NCBI GenBank assembly: GCA_026707665.1
Contig: JAPOWK010000122.1
Coordinates: 1 to 64,000 of the forward strand
From: Chloroflexota bacterium
GTDB taxonomy: Bacteria > Chloroflexota > Anaerolineae > Aggregatilineales > Phototrophicaceae
Length of the DNA stretch: 64,000 nt
Direction: 5' to 3'
Position 1 is the stretch's first letter; each line of letters starts with the position of its first letter. Positions 34,581-44,503 of this stretch are shown one piece after another. Below the pieces are notes generated by a model, which saw only the letters and a program-made list of their open reading frames with translations, did not search any database and was not told the origin of the DNA. Made by a program: the position numbers and the translations under genes.

Positions 34581-36212
34581 ATGCAACTCGCGGATGCCAT
34601 ACGGCCGAGACTTCGATTAAACGGCCATCACCGTGCTTTGCAGCGCTGGCACGTTGGCAACCGGCAACTGGCGCAGGTTGTGAGTTTGGCGGTGGTAGCG
34701 ATTGTCCTGATTCCAATTGTCTATTTGGTTCTCGGCGCCTTGAGCGCTGGCACGGACGGCGTCGACTATTTGGTCCGCGCGCGGACGCTGCGCATCGTCG
34801 GCAACAGCATCGGACTGATGCTAACCGCAACCCTGTTTGCTACCCTGATTGCCGTCCCCTTCGCCTGGTTGACCAGCCGCAGCGACCTCCCCTGGCGGCG
34901 AACCTGGCTAGTGCTGGGCTTAGCGGCCATGGTCATTCCTTCGTATCTGACAGCGGTAACCTACACTGAAGCCTTCGGTCCCAAGGGCATTCTGCAGTCT
35001 ATTTTGGAACCCTTTGGCGTTGAAAGACTGCCGGGCATCAAGGGCTTCGCCGGCGCGGCTCTGACGCTGACGGTGGTCACCTTTCCCTATATTGTTCTGC
35101 CCGTCCGAGCGGCGCTGTTGCATTGTGACCGCAGCCTTGAGGAAGCGGGACAGAGCCTGGGATTGAATCGCTGGGGCGTATTCCGACAGATCATATTGCC
35201 TCAATTGCGCCCGGCTCTATCGGCCGGCATGCTCATGACCGCACTCTACTGCCTGAGCGATTTCGGCGCGGTCGCCGTCATGCACTTCAACGCCTTCACT
35301 AGAGCCATCTTTATCCAGACCGAGTCCTATCGCATGGACAAGGCGTCGGTGCTGGCGCTGCTGCTAGTCGGCATGACCTTTGTTCTGCTGCTGCTTCATT
35401 CGCGAATGCAGCTGCGCGGTCGGCACTATCGCGTTGGCACGGGCGCGTCGCGGCACTTGGAATTGCAGCCCCTGGGCAAGTGGAAGGCGCCGGCGCTGCT
35501 CTTTTGCTTTTCTATTGTCTTCCTCGGCGTCATCATCCCGCTGTTGGTTTTGTTTAGTTGGCTGGTGGGCCACACCATCACAGATCCCGTGCAAGTGCCG
35601 CTTACCCTGCTTCTGCAAAACACAGTAGGCGTCAGCGCGGTTTCGGCGCTCGTCGTCACCCTGGCGGCATTTCCCTTGGCGCTGTTGGCGGCTCGCGGCG
35701 CAACACGCTTCAATCGCTGGCTGGTCAATCTCGCTTACGCCGGCAACGTACTGCCCGGCATAGTCATCGCGTTGGCGCTGGTCATGTTCGCCACGCAAAA
35801 CATGCTGAGCATCTATCAGACTTTGCCCCTTCTCATTATTGGTTACGCTATTCGCTACCTTCCCTTTTGCGTCGGCGCCACGGAAAGCGCTTTCGCCCAA
35901 ATCAACCCGCGCTATGAAGAAGCCGCTCGTAGCCTCGGTCTATCGCCCTGGGCTGCGTTGGCGCGGATTACCGTGCCGCTGGCGCGCGGCGGCATTCTGG
36001 CCGGTTTGGCGCTGGTCTTCCTGAATGTCATGAAGGAATTGCCCACCACGCTGATCCTGCGTCCGATCGGCTTTCGCACCTTTGCCACACGCATTTGGAG
36101 CGCCTACGATGAGGCCTTTCTGTCTTCCATCGCGCTGCCTGGCTTGTTGCTGATCCTGGTTTCAGCCTTCGCCCTGGCGATCATCCTCCGACGAGAAGAG
36201 TCGTTTGCCTAG
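34581..36212 (+). CDS. fbpB: Ferric-iron ABC transporter permease (fused double domain)
   Basis: The 543-residue membrane protein has two permease units, each with about six transmembrane helices and its own EAA loop. The first loop is EEAGQSLGLNRWGVFRQIILPQLRP and the second is EEAARSLGLSPWAALARITVPLARGG. The fused arrangement is typical of FbpB-type iron permeases. TAGGAGAG is 2 bases before the ATG. A strong hairpin lies in the upstream gap. Confidence 0.9.
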   Translation: MQLADAIRPRLRLNGHHRALQRWHVGNRQLAQVVSLAVVAIVLIPIVYLVLGALSAGTDGVDYLVRARTLRIVGNSIGLMLTATLFATLIAVPFAWLTSRSDLPWRRTWLVLGLAAMVIPSYLTAVTYTEAFGPKGILQSILEPFGVERLPGIKGFAGAALTLTVVTFPYIVLPVRAALLHCDRSLEEAGQSLGLNRWGVFRQIILPQLRPALSAGMLMTALYCLSDFGAVAVMHFNAFTRAIFIQTESYRMDKASVLALLLVGMTFVLLLLHSRMQLRGRHYRVGTGASRHLELQPLGKWKAPALLFCFSIVFLGVIIPLLVLFSWLVGHTITDPVQVPLTLLLQNTVGVSAVSALVVTLAAFPLALLAARGATRFNRWLVNLAYAGNVLPGIVIALALVMFATQNMLSIYQTLPLLIIGYAIRYLPFCVGATESAFAQINPRYEEAARSLGLSPWAALARITVPLARGGILAGLALVFLNVMKELPTTLILRPIGFRTFATRIWSAYDEAFLSSIALPGLLLILVSAFALAIILRREESFA

Positions 36213-36335
36213 CGCGCGTACCATCTGGCGGAAGACGATGCACGGCGCCGTACTGCCAGAGCAATTTGCCCTTTATGCTTCCCGCTTTTCCACTATGCTT
36301 GGTCGACAAGATTTCTTGAGTCTATCCCATCGCCA

Positions 36336-37385
36336 ATGGAATATTCGCTGCAAGCCGACCATCTCACCAAGCTCTACAACGGGCAATCGCCAGCCGTCAA
36401 TGATGTTACTTTGCGGGTGCGGCCGGGCGAATTCCTGACCCTGCTCGGTCCCAGCGGGGGAGGAAAGACGACGACGCTTCGGCTGCTCGCTGGATTCGAG
36501 ACGCCTACCAGCGGCCGTATTCAGATCGGCGATCACATCGTCGCCGATGATTCGCATTTCACGCCGCCGGAAAAACGCAAAGTGGGCATGGTCTTCCAAG
36601 ATTACGCGCTCTTCCCCCATGTCGATGTCGCTGGCAATATCGCATTTGGCTTGCGCGGACCGCGAAAAGAGCAGTCCCGGCGGGTCGAGCGTCTGCTCTC
36701 CCTTATCGGCATGACCCAGTTTGCCGAGCGCATGCCCTATGAGCTCTCGGGCGGGCAGCAACAGCGTGTGGCGCTGGCGCGCGCATTGGCGCCGAATCCC
36801 GATATCCTGCTGCTCGACGAACCCTTTTCCAATCTCGATACCGGCTTGCGAGCGCAAGTTCGCACCGAAGTTCGCCATATCTTGCTGGAAACGGGAACCA
36901 CTGCCATCTTCGTCACCCACGACCAACACGAAGCGCTGAGCCTTTCCGACGAGATCGCGGTCATATTCGATGGAAAACTCATTCAGGTCGCCACGCCGCA
37001 TGTGCTCTACAATCGGCCGGTCAATATGCAAGTGGCGAAGTTTGTGGGCGACGCCAACTTCCTGCCGGCCGAAGCTCACGGGATGACAGCCGACAGCCGC
37101 CTGGGAGAAGTCAAGCTCTTTCATCCCAAGACGGGGCGCGTTCAGCTGATGATCCGACCTGAGGCGCTGGCGGTGGGGATCGACAACGATGGCAAGCCGG
37201 CTACGGTACTATGGCGCGAGTTTTTCGGCCATTTTCAGCGGCTTGGCTTGGCGCTGGCGGATGGCACCGAGTTGATTGCGCAGGCGGGCGTCGATCGCTA
37301 CTACCGCCGTGGCGACCTCGTGTCGGTGTCGCTGGCGCTGCCCGCTTTGGCTTATGACAACGAGAGCGAGCATGTGCTCGTGTAG
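36336..37385 (+). CDS. fbpC: Ferric-iron ABC transporter ATP-binding protein
   Basis: This 349-residue ATPase has Walker A GPSGGGKTTT, the Q-loop FQDYALFPHVDV, the signature LSGGQQQRVALARAL, Walker B ILLLDEPFSNLD and the switch His in FVTHDQ. A C-terminal TOBE-like domain (about 240-349) resembles FbpC. It is 123 bp downstream of the permease with no clear ribosome-binding site, so the start is not certain. The three genes form the iron-uptake operon. Confidence 0.9.
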   Translation: MEYSLQADHLTKLYNGQSPAVNDVTLRVRPGEFLTLLGPSGGGKTTTLRLLAGFETPTSGRIQIGDHIVADDSHFTPPEKRKVGMVFQDYALFPHVDVAGNIAFGLRGPRKEQSRRVERLLSLIGMTQFAERMPYELSGGQQQRVALARALAPNPDILLLDEPFSNLDTGLRAQVRTEVRHILLETGTTAIFVTHDQHEALSLSDEIAVIFDGKLIQVATPHVLYNRPVNMQVAKFVGDANFLPAEAHGMTADSRLGEVKLFHPKTGRVQLMIRPEALAVGIDNDGKPATVLWREFFGHFQRLGLALADGTELIAQAGVDRYYRRGDLVSVSLALPALAYDNESEHVLV

Positions 37386-37420
37386 TGCGAGCACGCCCCA
37401 TTTCCATATCTTGAAATGTG

Positions 37421-38923
37421 TCAGAGAAGTTTTGTCGCATTCGCCCCCGGCAGCCAGACGCGAAACTCCGCGCCTTTGCCTCGGCCGCGGCTATCCACAG
37501 TGATGCGGCCGCCATGCGCCTCGACTATCTCCCGCGCGATCGCCAGCCCCAGTCCCGTTCCGCGCTGCGGACCGCGAGCCTTGTCCACCTGGTAAAAGCG
37601 CTCGAATACTCGCGATAACTCCTCGCGCGGAATGCCGATGCCGCTGTCTCGAACCGAGGCGACTGCGCCAGCGCCAACGCGCTCAACCGCCACCCTTACG
37701 ACGCCGCCCGCCGGTGTATATTTGAGCGCATTGCTGATCAGGTTCATCAGCACCTGCGCCAGGCGATCGCCATCGCCGATAACTGTCGGCGCCTGCTCGA
37801 TAGCCGATTCAAGACGGATCTGCTGCCTTTCCGCGACGACTGCCAGGCTCTGCACCACACCAGCCGTGAGCTGCGCCATGTCGATGCGGTCGCTCGCCAT
37901 AGACAGCCGTCCCGCCTGCAAGCGCTCCAAATCGGTCAACTCGACCACCATCCGATTCAATCGACCGGCCTCTTCGTAGATGATCTGCGCCGCTTCGCCG
38001 GTGTCTTCGGCCGCGCCATCGATGATCGCCTGGGCGTAGCCTTGAATCGATGTCAGCGGCGTTTTGAGATCATGGGATACATTGCTCAGAAAATCGCGCT
38101 GAGCTGTGTTGGCTGCCAGCACTTCCGTCGTCATCTGATTAAAAGACTCGGCCAGCGATCGCGCTTCCGGCGGTCCGCTGACGGGCGCTCGCGCGGAATA
38201 GTCGCCACGCGCCACCGCCGTGGCCGCGCGCGCCACGCGTTGCAGTGGTCGCGCGAAATTGCGGCTTATTAGAGCGGCCAGAATAATAGCGAAAGCGAAT
38301 CCGGCGATGCCGGCTTGAATTAGCGGAGGCGCCAGCGCATTGCTGAAGACCGCCAATGTCTCATGTAAGCTGACGGTCGGCTGGGGTTCAGCCAATAGCC
38401 AGAGGTCGTTATGGTCCACGCGCTCGGCAAAGAAGCGCTGCTGGCCAAAAACGACGCCGCCATATAGCCATTCTCGCCCGTCGGGATCTTCAAAGCCACC
38501 GAAGAACTGCCGGCTGCCACGCGACAGGACATTTGCCAATTGCTGGCTTCTGTATGTGTCCCCCCGCAAGTGAATGAGATCGCCAGCTGCATATTGCTGC
38601 CCGCTGTCGTAAATGACTCTCGTTTGGTCTTGAGTCAGCAGAATATGCAGCGTCCTCACATTACGCGTGCGGGCGAAGACCGCCAGCAACTCGTGTACCT
38701 GTTCTTGCAGGAAACGCCTGTTGGGATCTGCCGCGATATCGGCGATGGCGTCAATGTAATTCAAGCCTTGCGTGAGTGCCGCCAAGCGTTCGTATGTAGG
38801 CTGGGGCGGCGCGTCACGATTGCCAATCAAGACGATCAGCGCCAAAGCAATGACACTCAGCGTTACCAATATCAGCACCAGATACGAGGTCAGCAGGCGC
38901 AGACGCAGGTTGAAGCTAGGCAT
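37421..38923 (-). CDS. Sensor histidine kinase (HAMP, HisKA, HATPase)
   Basis: This two-transmembrane-helix kinase of about 500 residues has a transmembrane helix near 13-35 and an extracytoplasmic sensor domain of about 165 residues. A second helix and HAMP (FARPLQRVARAATAVARGD) follow. HisKA has phospho-acceptor His284 in NVSHDLKTPLTSI, then HATPase motifs N-box NLISNALKYTPAGG, DSGIGI, RFYQVDKA and GTGLGLAIAREIVEAHGG. The start overlaps the end of the response-regulator gene by 8 bases. Similar architecture occurs in PhoR/BaeS-type kinases. Confidence 0.88.
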   Translation of the reverse strand: MPSFNLRLRLLTSYLVLILVTLSVIALALIVLIGNRDAPPQPTYERLAALTQGLNYIDAIADIAADPNRRFLQEQVHELLAVFARTRNVRTLHILLTQDQTRVIYDSGQQYAAGDLIHLRGDTYRSQQLANVLSRGSRQFFGGFEDPDGREWLYGGVVFGQQRFFAERVDHNDLWLLAEPQPTVSLHETLAVFSNALAPPLIQAGIAGFAFAIILAALISRNFARPLQRVARAATAVARGDYSARAPVSGPPEARSLAESFNQMTTEVLAANTAQRDFLSNVSHDLKTPLTSIQGYAQAIIDGAAEDTGEAAQIIYEEAGRLNRMVVELTDLERLQAGRLSMASDRIDMAQLTAGVVQSLAVVAERQQIRLESAIEQAPTVIGDGDRLAQVLMNLISNALKYTPAGGVVRVAVERVGAGAVASVRDSGIGIPREELSRVFERFYQVDKARGPQRGTGLGLAIAREIVEAHGGRITVDSRGRGKGAEFRVWLPGANATKLL

Positions 38924-39629
38924 TCTCACGGTCATCCAGTTTGTAGCCGACTCCCCAAATGGTATCAATCGTGGGATCCATGCCGCGCAGCTTGTGGCGC
39001 AAATGGGCGATATGGACATCGACGGTGCGCGTTTCGCCGGCGAAATCATAACCCCAAACGACTTCTAGCAGCCGCTCACGGCTGAAAACTAAGCCCTTGT
39101 TTTCGGCCAAAGTCTTCAGCAGATCAAACTCCTTCATTCGCAGTTCAACGCCAGTCCCAGCGACCTCAACGCGGCGCCGCTGCGCATCAACGCACAAGTT
39201 GCCAATGTTGACCGGGGCTGGCGCTTCTTCGCGCGTGGCGGCACGATCCGCCCGCCGCAGGATCGCCCGGATGCGCGCGACCAACTCACGTGGATTGAAT
39301 GGCTTCGTAAGGTAATCATCGGCGCCAAGCTCCAAGCCCACGATTTTATCAATGTCATCGTTGCGCGCCGTCAGCATGATAATCGGAACATCCGATTTTT
39401 CCCGCACGCGCCGACAAACCTCCAGTCCGTCCATGCCCGGCAACATCAAATCCAGTACGACCAGGTCCGGTCTTTCCTGAAGTATCATACGCTTGGCTGC
39501 GGTCCCGTTGGTGGCGCAGGTGACACGGAATCCGTCTTGCTCCAGATACATCCGCGCCAGGTCGATGATCCGCTGTTCGTCATCGACGACAAGAATGTTG
39601 TCGCCCTTGCTGCTGCCTGCTAATTCCAT
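38916..39629 (-). CDS. OmpR/PhoB-family response regulator
   Basis: The 237-residue protein has a receiver domain (acidic D16/D17, phospho-acceptor D60 in LVVLDLMLPGMDG, TKPFNPREL lysine) and a C-terminal winged helix (FDLLKTLAENKGLVFSRERL, TRTVDVHIAHLRHKL). GGCGAGG precedes the ATG. A run of Pho-box-like hexamers lies about 360-410 bp upstream, in the shared region with def. Cognate kinase is the downstream overlapping gene. Confidence 0.9.
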   Translation of the reverse strand: MELAGSSKGDNILVVDDEQRIIDLARMYLEQDGFRVTCATNGTAAKRMILQERPDLVVLDLMLPGMDGLEVCRRVREKSDVPIIMLTARNDDIDKIVGLELGADDYLTKPFNPRELVARIRAILRRADRAATREEAPAPVNIGNLCVDAQRRRVEVAGTGVELRMKEFDLLKTLAENKGLVFSRERLLEVVWGYDFAGETRTVDVHIAHLRHKLRGMDPTIDTIWGVGYKLDDRENA

Positions 39630-40155
39630 CGTCAACCTCGCCTGCCCACGGGCTGTGCGTCGGCGCATGATACAACACAGCCGTGCAGACTCCGTATTCT
39701 CTCCATACAATACAATAGTACAACGATCGCCTCAGCCCGGCGGAGCAGCTGTTCCGCGTCGTGATCCGCGAAGACTTCAATGCTTAACTTGTTCTCGCTG
39801 TAATCTCGAAATGGATTGCAATGGGGCATATCTCGGATTCTCACTCAACTGACTGGACATTGATGTACCGCGAGCGCAACTGTGTTTACATCATGCGTCC
39901 CTGCGTTGACGTTGCGGCCAGTTAGCTTGATGCTCTTCCGCGCCGCTATCGCCGCATGCGGGGCCGGCGCTTCTCATTGATCAGTGTGTCATACAGTCAT
40001 AACAGGTCTGTAAACGCAATGTAAACTCCGTGTAAAAGATCTTCGATCGAAACGATGATCTGCAATTTGGGATACGGTGGATTACTCCATACATTTGTCG
40101 CGCTTTCTGCGATACAATAGCGGTTTGACCTACGAGTTCATACGAGATTCGCGCG
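39630..40155. other. Divergent intergenic region between response regulator and def
   Basis: This is a 526-bp region without a convincing gene. Near its right end are a run of regularly spaced hexamers (39987-40036) and a TACAAT hexamer (40113-40118) that could be a -10 for def. AT-rich CATACAATACAATAG-type sequence near 39706-39720 may hold a leftward promoter. Nothing else was recognised. Confidence 0.4.
39987..40036. promoter_or_regulatory. Pho-box-like array of hexamers with 11-bp spacing
   Basis: On the plus strand TGTAAA occurs at 40009, 40020 and 40031, each 11 bp apart. Two weaker units continue the same register upstream: CATAAC at 39998 and TGTCAT at 39987. Read on the minus strand the units are TTTACA-N5-TTTACA-N5-TTTACA, which matches the known PhoP-type direct repeat TT(A/T/C)ACA with 5-base spacers. 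Such arrays bind OmpR-family regulators, one of which is encoded next door. Binding is inference. Confidence 0.6.
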
Positions 40156-40695
40156 ATGACGGTGCTGCAAATCATCCAGCCGGACAATCCGCTCCTGCGC
40201 CGCCCTGCCGCTCGCGTCCATGACTTCGGGCAGCAATTGCAAACGCTGATAGATGATATGCGCGACACCATGGTGGAGGCGCGGGGCGTCGGTCTGGCTG
40301 GTCCCCAAGTCGCCCGCAGTCTGCGCATTATTGTGGCGCGCGATCCGGAAGGCGAGGGCAGCGAGGAAACCTCCGCCGAAGATGCCGGAAAGCTCTACGT
40401 GGTCGCCAATCCCCAAATCATCAGGCGCAGCGACGAAATGGTCAGCGGCATTGAAGGCTGCCTGTCTCTACCAGGACTGCTCGGCAATGTCGACCGTCAC
40501 GAAAGCATCGAAATCGCTGGACAGGATCGCGACGGACAGCCGATGCGGCTGCCGGCGTCGGGTCGGCTAGCGCGCGTGATTCAACACGAAATCGATCATC
40601 TCGACGGCATTCTGTACATTGACATTGCCACTAGCGTCTGGCGGCCGACCGACGAAGACGAAGCCGCCATCGCCGGCGCCGCCAAGAGCCAATGA
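40156..40695 (+). CDS. def: Peptide deformylase
   Basis: Deformylase removes the N-formyl group from new proteins. The 179-residue product has all three motifs: GVGLAGPQ (44-51), EGCLSLPG with metal ligand C102, and QHEIDHLDG with H144, E145 and H148. The distance from motif 1 to 2 is somewhat long, with a GEGSEETSAEDA insert at 66-77. The gene overlaps the next one by 4 bases (ATGA). Confidence 0.95.
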   Translation: MTVLQIIQPDNPLLRRPAARVHDFGQQLQTLIDDMRDTMVEARGVGLAGPQVARSLRIIVARDPEGEGSEETSAEDAGKLYVVANPQIIRRSDEMVSGIEGCLSLPGLLGNVDRHESIEIAGQDRDGQPMRLPASGRLARVIQHEIDHLDGILYIDIATSVWRPTDEDEAAIAGAAKSQ

Positions 40696-41288
40696 GCGCA
40701 GTCATTCGCCTCGCAACAAGCGCCGATGCTACCGACATCCATCAGATTTACCGCCCCATCGTGAGGAATACACACATCTCGTTTGAGCGTACCGTGCCAG
40801 CGGTTCACGAGATTGCTGACAGAATCGAAAAGACGCTGCGGCAATATCCCTGGCTTGTATGCGACATGAATGGGCGCCTGGCCGGTTACGCCTACGCAAG
40901 CGCATTCCGTAGCCGCGCAGCCTATCAATGGACGACTGAAACCACCGTCTACATCCATGACAATTTTCAGCGGCGCGGCGTTTCGCGCGCGTTGTACAGC
41001 TCGCTGCTCGCGATCCTGCGCGAACAAGGCTACTGCAGCGCGGTCGGCGTCATCGCTCTGCCAAATGAAGGCAGCATACGCGCGCACGAATCCGTGGGAT
41101 TTCGAAAAATCGGCGTGTTCAGAAATGTGGGACACAAGGCGGGCGCCTGGCGCGATACGGGCTGGTGGCAGCTGGAATTGCGCCAACCACCAGAACAGCC
41201 GCGAGCGCCGCTGGCAATCACGCAGTTGGCAGCTGAACACAAATTCGACAATTTGCTGCAAACCGGCTTGCGATACATCCGTGCCTGA
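40692..41288 (+). CDS. GNAT N-acetyltransferase, phosphinothricin/methionine-sulfoximine type
   Basis: This 198-residue acetyltransferase resembles the Pat/Bar and MnaT group. The opening is IRLATSADATDIHQIYRPIVRNT. Then follow TVYIHDNFQRRGVSRALYSSLL (acetyl-CoA loop), ALPNEGSIRAHESVGF and VGHKAGAWRDTGWWQL. The last segment is the family C-terminal signature. It overlaps def by 4 bases, so it is co-translated. It probably acetylates small amino-acid-like toxins such as methionine sulfoximine (inference). Confidence 0.85.
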   Translation: MSAVIRLATSADATDIHQIYRPIVRNTHISFERTVPAVHEIADRIEKTLRQYPWLVCDMNGRLAGYAYASAFRSRAAYQWTTETTVYIHDNFQRRGVSRALYSSLLAILREQGYCSAVGVIALPNEGSIRAHESVGFRKIGVFRNVGHKAGAWRDTGWWQLELRQPPEQPRAPLAITQLAAEHKFDNLLQTGLRYIRA

Positions 41289-41303
41289 AAAGGGATAACA
41301 AAT

Positions 41304-43313
41304 ATGACCGAAGCGAAACGCCCGATCACAGCCGACGATCTGAACAAGATACAGGCGCTGCAAGACCCGCAGATCAGCCCTGATGGCAAGTACGTCGCCT
41401 TCGTCAAGATCACGCCGGATCCGCTGAACAAGACCTATAAGCGCAATATCTGGCTGCTGCCCACCCACGATGGCGACGCCTTTCAACTGACGCGTAGCAA
41501 CAGTGACAGCGGGCCGCGCTGGTCGCCGGATGCGACCCAACTCGCCTTTACATCAGGGCGCGGCGAGAAACCGCAGATCTACCTGCTGCCGACGGCGGCG
41601 CCGGGCGGCGAAGCGCGCGCTCTGACCGAAATGGAAAACGGCGCCCATAGCCCAAGTTGGTCGCCCGATGGAAGGCAGATCGCCTTCCTGTCGCCGATGA
41701 CTGCCGACGAACGCGCCGCCGAACAGGCCGATTCAGATCCCCCGGCGGAAGCCAAGGACAAGCTCGAGAGCAAGCAGCGCAAAGAACGCAAAGCCGAAGA
41801 CGAACTCAATCGTTGGGATCCGCGACCGATGTGGCGCATCCCCTATCGACAGGGCACGAGCTACGTCGACGAACGCTACGATCAAGTTTACTTGACCAAC
41901 ACCGCGGAAGCGGACGATTCCACGCCCAGGCGGTTGACCGATCTGAACGCCAGCTATTCGCAGCCCCGCTGGTCAGTCGATGGCGGATCCATTTATAGCG
42001 ACCGCACAACGATCCCGGAAGGCGACGAACCCTGGCGCGCCAAGAATATCTTCCGGCTTGACCTCGAATCGGGCGAAGAAACCGCCTTGACCGATGGTGA
42101 GTACAGCGCCTACGCGCCGAGTCCATCGCCGGATGGCAAGTGGATTGCCTACGGCCGCGGGCATATCGGTCTCACAGATATGCCTGAAAGACTGGTCATC
42201 ATGTCGACCGACGGCGCCGAATCGCGCCTTATCAACGAATCCCTCGATCGAGAAGCCTTCGATTGGGCCTGGTCGCCGGAGAGCCGGCTCGCGCTCAGCA
42301 TCGAGAGCGAAGGCAACGTCCTGCCCTGGTTCTACGACCCGCAGACGGAAGAACTCGCGCAGGTTCACGACGGCCGATACGAGATCGAGCAGATCAGCAC
42401 AGGCGCCGATGGCTTGCTGGCGATGACGGTCTCAACGCCGCGCAATCCGCAGGAGCTCTACATTTTGAGCGGGGGCGCATTTCGCGAAGCGACCGCATTC
42501 AATCACGACTGGCTGGATGAAGTGATCGTGCAAGAGGTCCACGAACTGCGCTTCAATTCGCCGCAGGGGGCAGTGCAAGGCTGGTATCTGCATCCGGTTG
42601 GCTATGAAAGCGGCAAGACGTATCCCCTTGCCTTGAACATTCACGGCGGTCCGCACGCGGCCTGGGGTTTCTCGACCAAGTCGATGTGGCACGAATGGCA
42701 ATTCCACGCGGCGCGCGGCTATGCTGTTTTCTATTGCAATCCACATGGCAGCGGCGGTTACGGCGAGGCATTCATGCGCAAGCTGCATGCCGCCTGGGGT
42801 CCGGTTGCCATGGACGATATCATGGCCGGCATCGACGCTTTTCTCGCGCTCGGCATCGCCGATGAGAATCGCATGGCGATCACCGGTGGCTCCTACGGCG
42901 GCTACATGACCGCCTGGATCATCTCCCATACCGGCCGCTTCAAAGCCGCCGTCTCACAACGCGGCGTCTACAATATTTCCAGCTTTTACGGTACCTCAGA
43001 TGTTCCCCTGCTGATGTCAAACGAGTTCGACGCGGAACCCTGGGCGAATCACGATGTTTATTGGGATAACTCGCCCTTGAAGTATGCGGCCGACATCACG
43101 ACGCCGCTGCTGCTGATCCATTCGGAGAACGATTTTCGCGTGCCGATTGAGCAAGCCGAGCAGCTATTCGCCTGGGTGCGCCGCGCCACCGATACGCCGG
43201 TCCGCATGCTCCGATATCCGCGCGAAGGCCATGAACTATCGCGCAGTGGCGAGCCTGGACATCGTGTCAGCCGGCTGACAGAGATGATCCATTGGTTCGA
43301 TCGCTATGTGTAA
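41304..43313 (+). CDS. S9-family prolyl oligopeptidase / acylaminoacyl-peptidase-like
   Basis: The 669-residue protein has an N-terminal beta-propeller with repeated WSPDG-type blades (SPDGKYVAFVK, WSPDATQLAF, WSPDGRQIAFLS, SPDGKWIAYGRG). A C-terminal alpha/beta-hydrolase domain carries the S9 nucleophile GGSYGGYMTAW, then LLIHSENDFRVP (Asp) and REGHELSRSGEP (His). It is a cytoplasmic peptidase, since no signal peptide is seen. GGGA precedes the ATG. It starts 15 bp after the acetyltransferase. Confidence 0.93.
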   Translation: MTEAKRPITADDLNKIQALQDPQISPDGKYVAFVKITPDPLNKTYKRNIWLLPTHDGDAFQLTRSNSDSGPRWSPDATQLAFTSGRGEKPQIYLLPTAAPGGEARALTEMENGAHSPSWSPDGRQIAFLSPMTADERAAEQADSDPPAEAKDKLESKQRKERKAEDELNRWDPRPMWRIPYRQGTSYVDERYDQVYLTNTAEADDSTPRRLTDLNASYSQPRWSVDGGSIYSDRTTIPEGDEPWRAKNIFRLDLESGEETALTDGEYSAYAPSPSPDGKWIAYGRGHIGLTDMPERLVIMSTDGAESRLINESLDREAFDWAWSPESRLALSIESEGNVLPWFYDPQTEELAQVHDGRYEIEQISTGADGLLAMTVSTPRNPQELYILSGGAFREATAFNHDWLDEVIVQEVHELRFNSPQGAVQGWYLHPVGYESGKTYPLALNIHGGPHAAWGFSTKSMWHEWQFHAARGYAVFYCNPHGSGGYGEAFMRKLHAAWGPVAMDDIMAGIDAFLALGIADENRMAITGGSYGGYMTAWIISHTGRFKAAVSQRGVYNISSFYGTSDVPLLMSNEFDAEPWANHDVYWDNSPLKYAADITTPLLLIHSENDFRVPIEQAEQLFAWVRRATDTPVRMLRYPREGHELSRSGEPGHRVSRLTEMIHWFDRYV

Positions 43314-43474
43314 AACGGCTTCGAGGTTCATCTCGCCGTCGTAGAATCGAATCAAGAACGATTGCATTTTCGACTTCTCGACGCAGGAGCCCGTTCTGAG
43401 AGAAACCGTCAACATTTCATGCTAAACTGATAATCGCTCAGCCGCGAATATCGTTTAGGGTACAAGTAACTTTC

Positions 43475-44428
43475 ATGCCTTCACCTACGGTGTCCGTTCT
43501 ATTGGCAGTTTATAACGACGAGCGCTATCTGCCCGAAGCGATCGAAAGTATTCTGGCGCAGACCTACGCCGACTTCGAGCTGATTGTCGTAGATGATGGT
43601 TCTGAAGACGGTACGGCTGAGGTCATTCGCGAATTCGCGGGGCGCGACGAACGCATCCGCTCTTTCCAGCTAAAGGAAAATCGTGGGCAATCCAGCGCGC
43701 TAAATTTGGGCCTCGCAGAAGCGCGCGGGGCGTACATTGCCAAAATGGATAGCGATGACATCAGTTTGCCGCGGCGCCTTGAGATTCAGGTGGACTACTT
43801 GCAATCCAATCCCGAAATCGGCGTCGTTGGCGCACAGCGGAAACAAGTGGATGAGAACTTGAAGCCACTTCGAGATATTAATTTCCCGCTGCGCCACGCT
43901 CACATCATCATAAACCTGTTTCTTTCAGGCTGGAGCATTGGCGGCGCCGAAGCCGTGTTCCGACGAGAAGTTCTGGCCGGGCTTGGAGGCTTCAACAGTA
44001 AGGTTCTTTTGGGAGATATGGATTTGTACTGTCGAATGGTTGAGCGCACGCGCTTTGCCAATGTGCCTGAGCGGCTCTATTGGGCGCGACGCCACCAGAG
44101 CAATCTCACTGCTTTTCGTCGAATACGTCGAATCGAGGAATCACGAGCAATCCGAGGGAACTGGTACAAGCGCATTTGGGGCGAGGCGCCCGGCGCTCGT
44201 CTCGACCGACTAAATCGACTCTATGCCGGCGAGAAATTCAGTTGGGCGGAAAGGCGAAAGCTGCGGCGCGATCTTGAACAGCTGGTCGATCGCTTAATCG
44301 CCGCCAATTGCCTTGAAGAGGGCGACAGACCTGTCCTCGAGCCTGACTTCGCCCGTCGCCTGGAAAGTACGATGCCGCGCGCCTGGCAGATGATGCTTCA
44401 TTGGCGGCGCTATCGACTGGGCTGGTGA
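43475..44428 (+). CDS. Family 2 glycosyltransferase
   Basis: The 317-residue GT-A enzyme begins PTVSVLLAVYNDERYLPEAIESILAQTY and has VVDDGSEDGT and KMDSDDI (metal-binding DXD-like). A conserved RREVLAGLGGFNSKVLLGDMDLYCRM acceptor segment follows. The C-terminal 80 residues are basic and helical. It likely makes a surface glycan. There is no clear ribosome-binding site. Confidence 0.9.
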   Translation: MPSPTVSVLLAVYNDERYLPEAIESILAQTYADFELIVVDDGSEDGTAEVIREFAGRDERIRSFQLKENRGQSSALNLGLAEARGAYIAKMDSDDISLPRRLEIQVDYLQSNPEIGVVGAQRKQVDENLKPLRDINFPLRHAHIIINLFLSGWSIGGAEAVFRREVLAGLGGFNSKVLLGDMDLYCRMVERTRFANVPERLYWARRHQSNLTAFRRIRRIEESRAIRGNWYKRIWGEAPGARLDRLNRLYAGEKFSWAERRKLRRDLEQLVDRLIAANCLEEGDRPVLEPDFARRLESTMPRAWQMMLHWRRYRLGW

Positions 44429-44503
44429 GACCTGGCGCCGGGCACAAGTCAGCGCAGAATGGTCTGCACATTGGAATTGCCACAGATTGGCGCCCGCGCG
44501 AAA

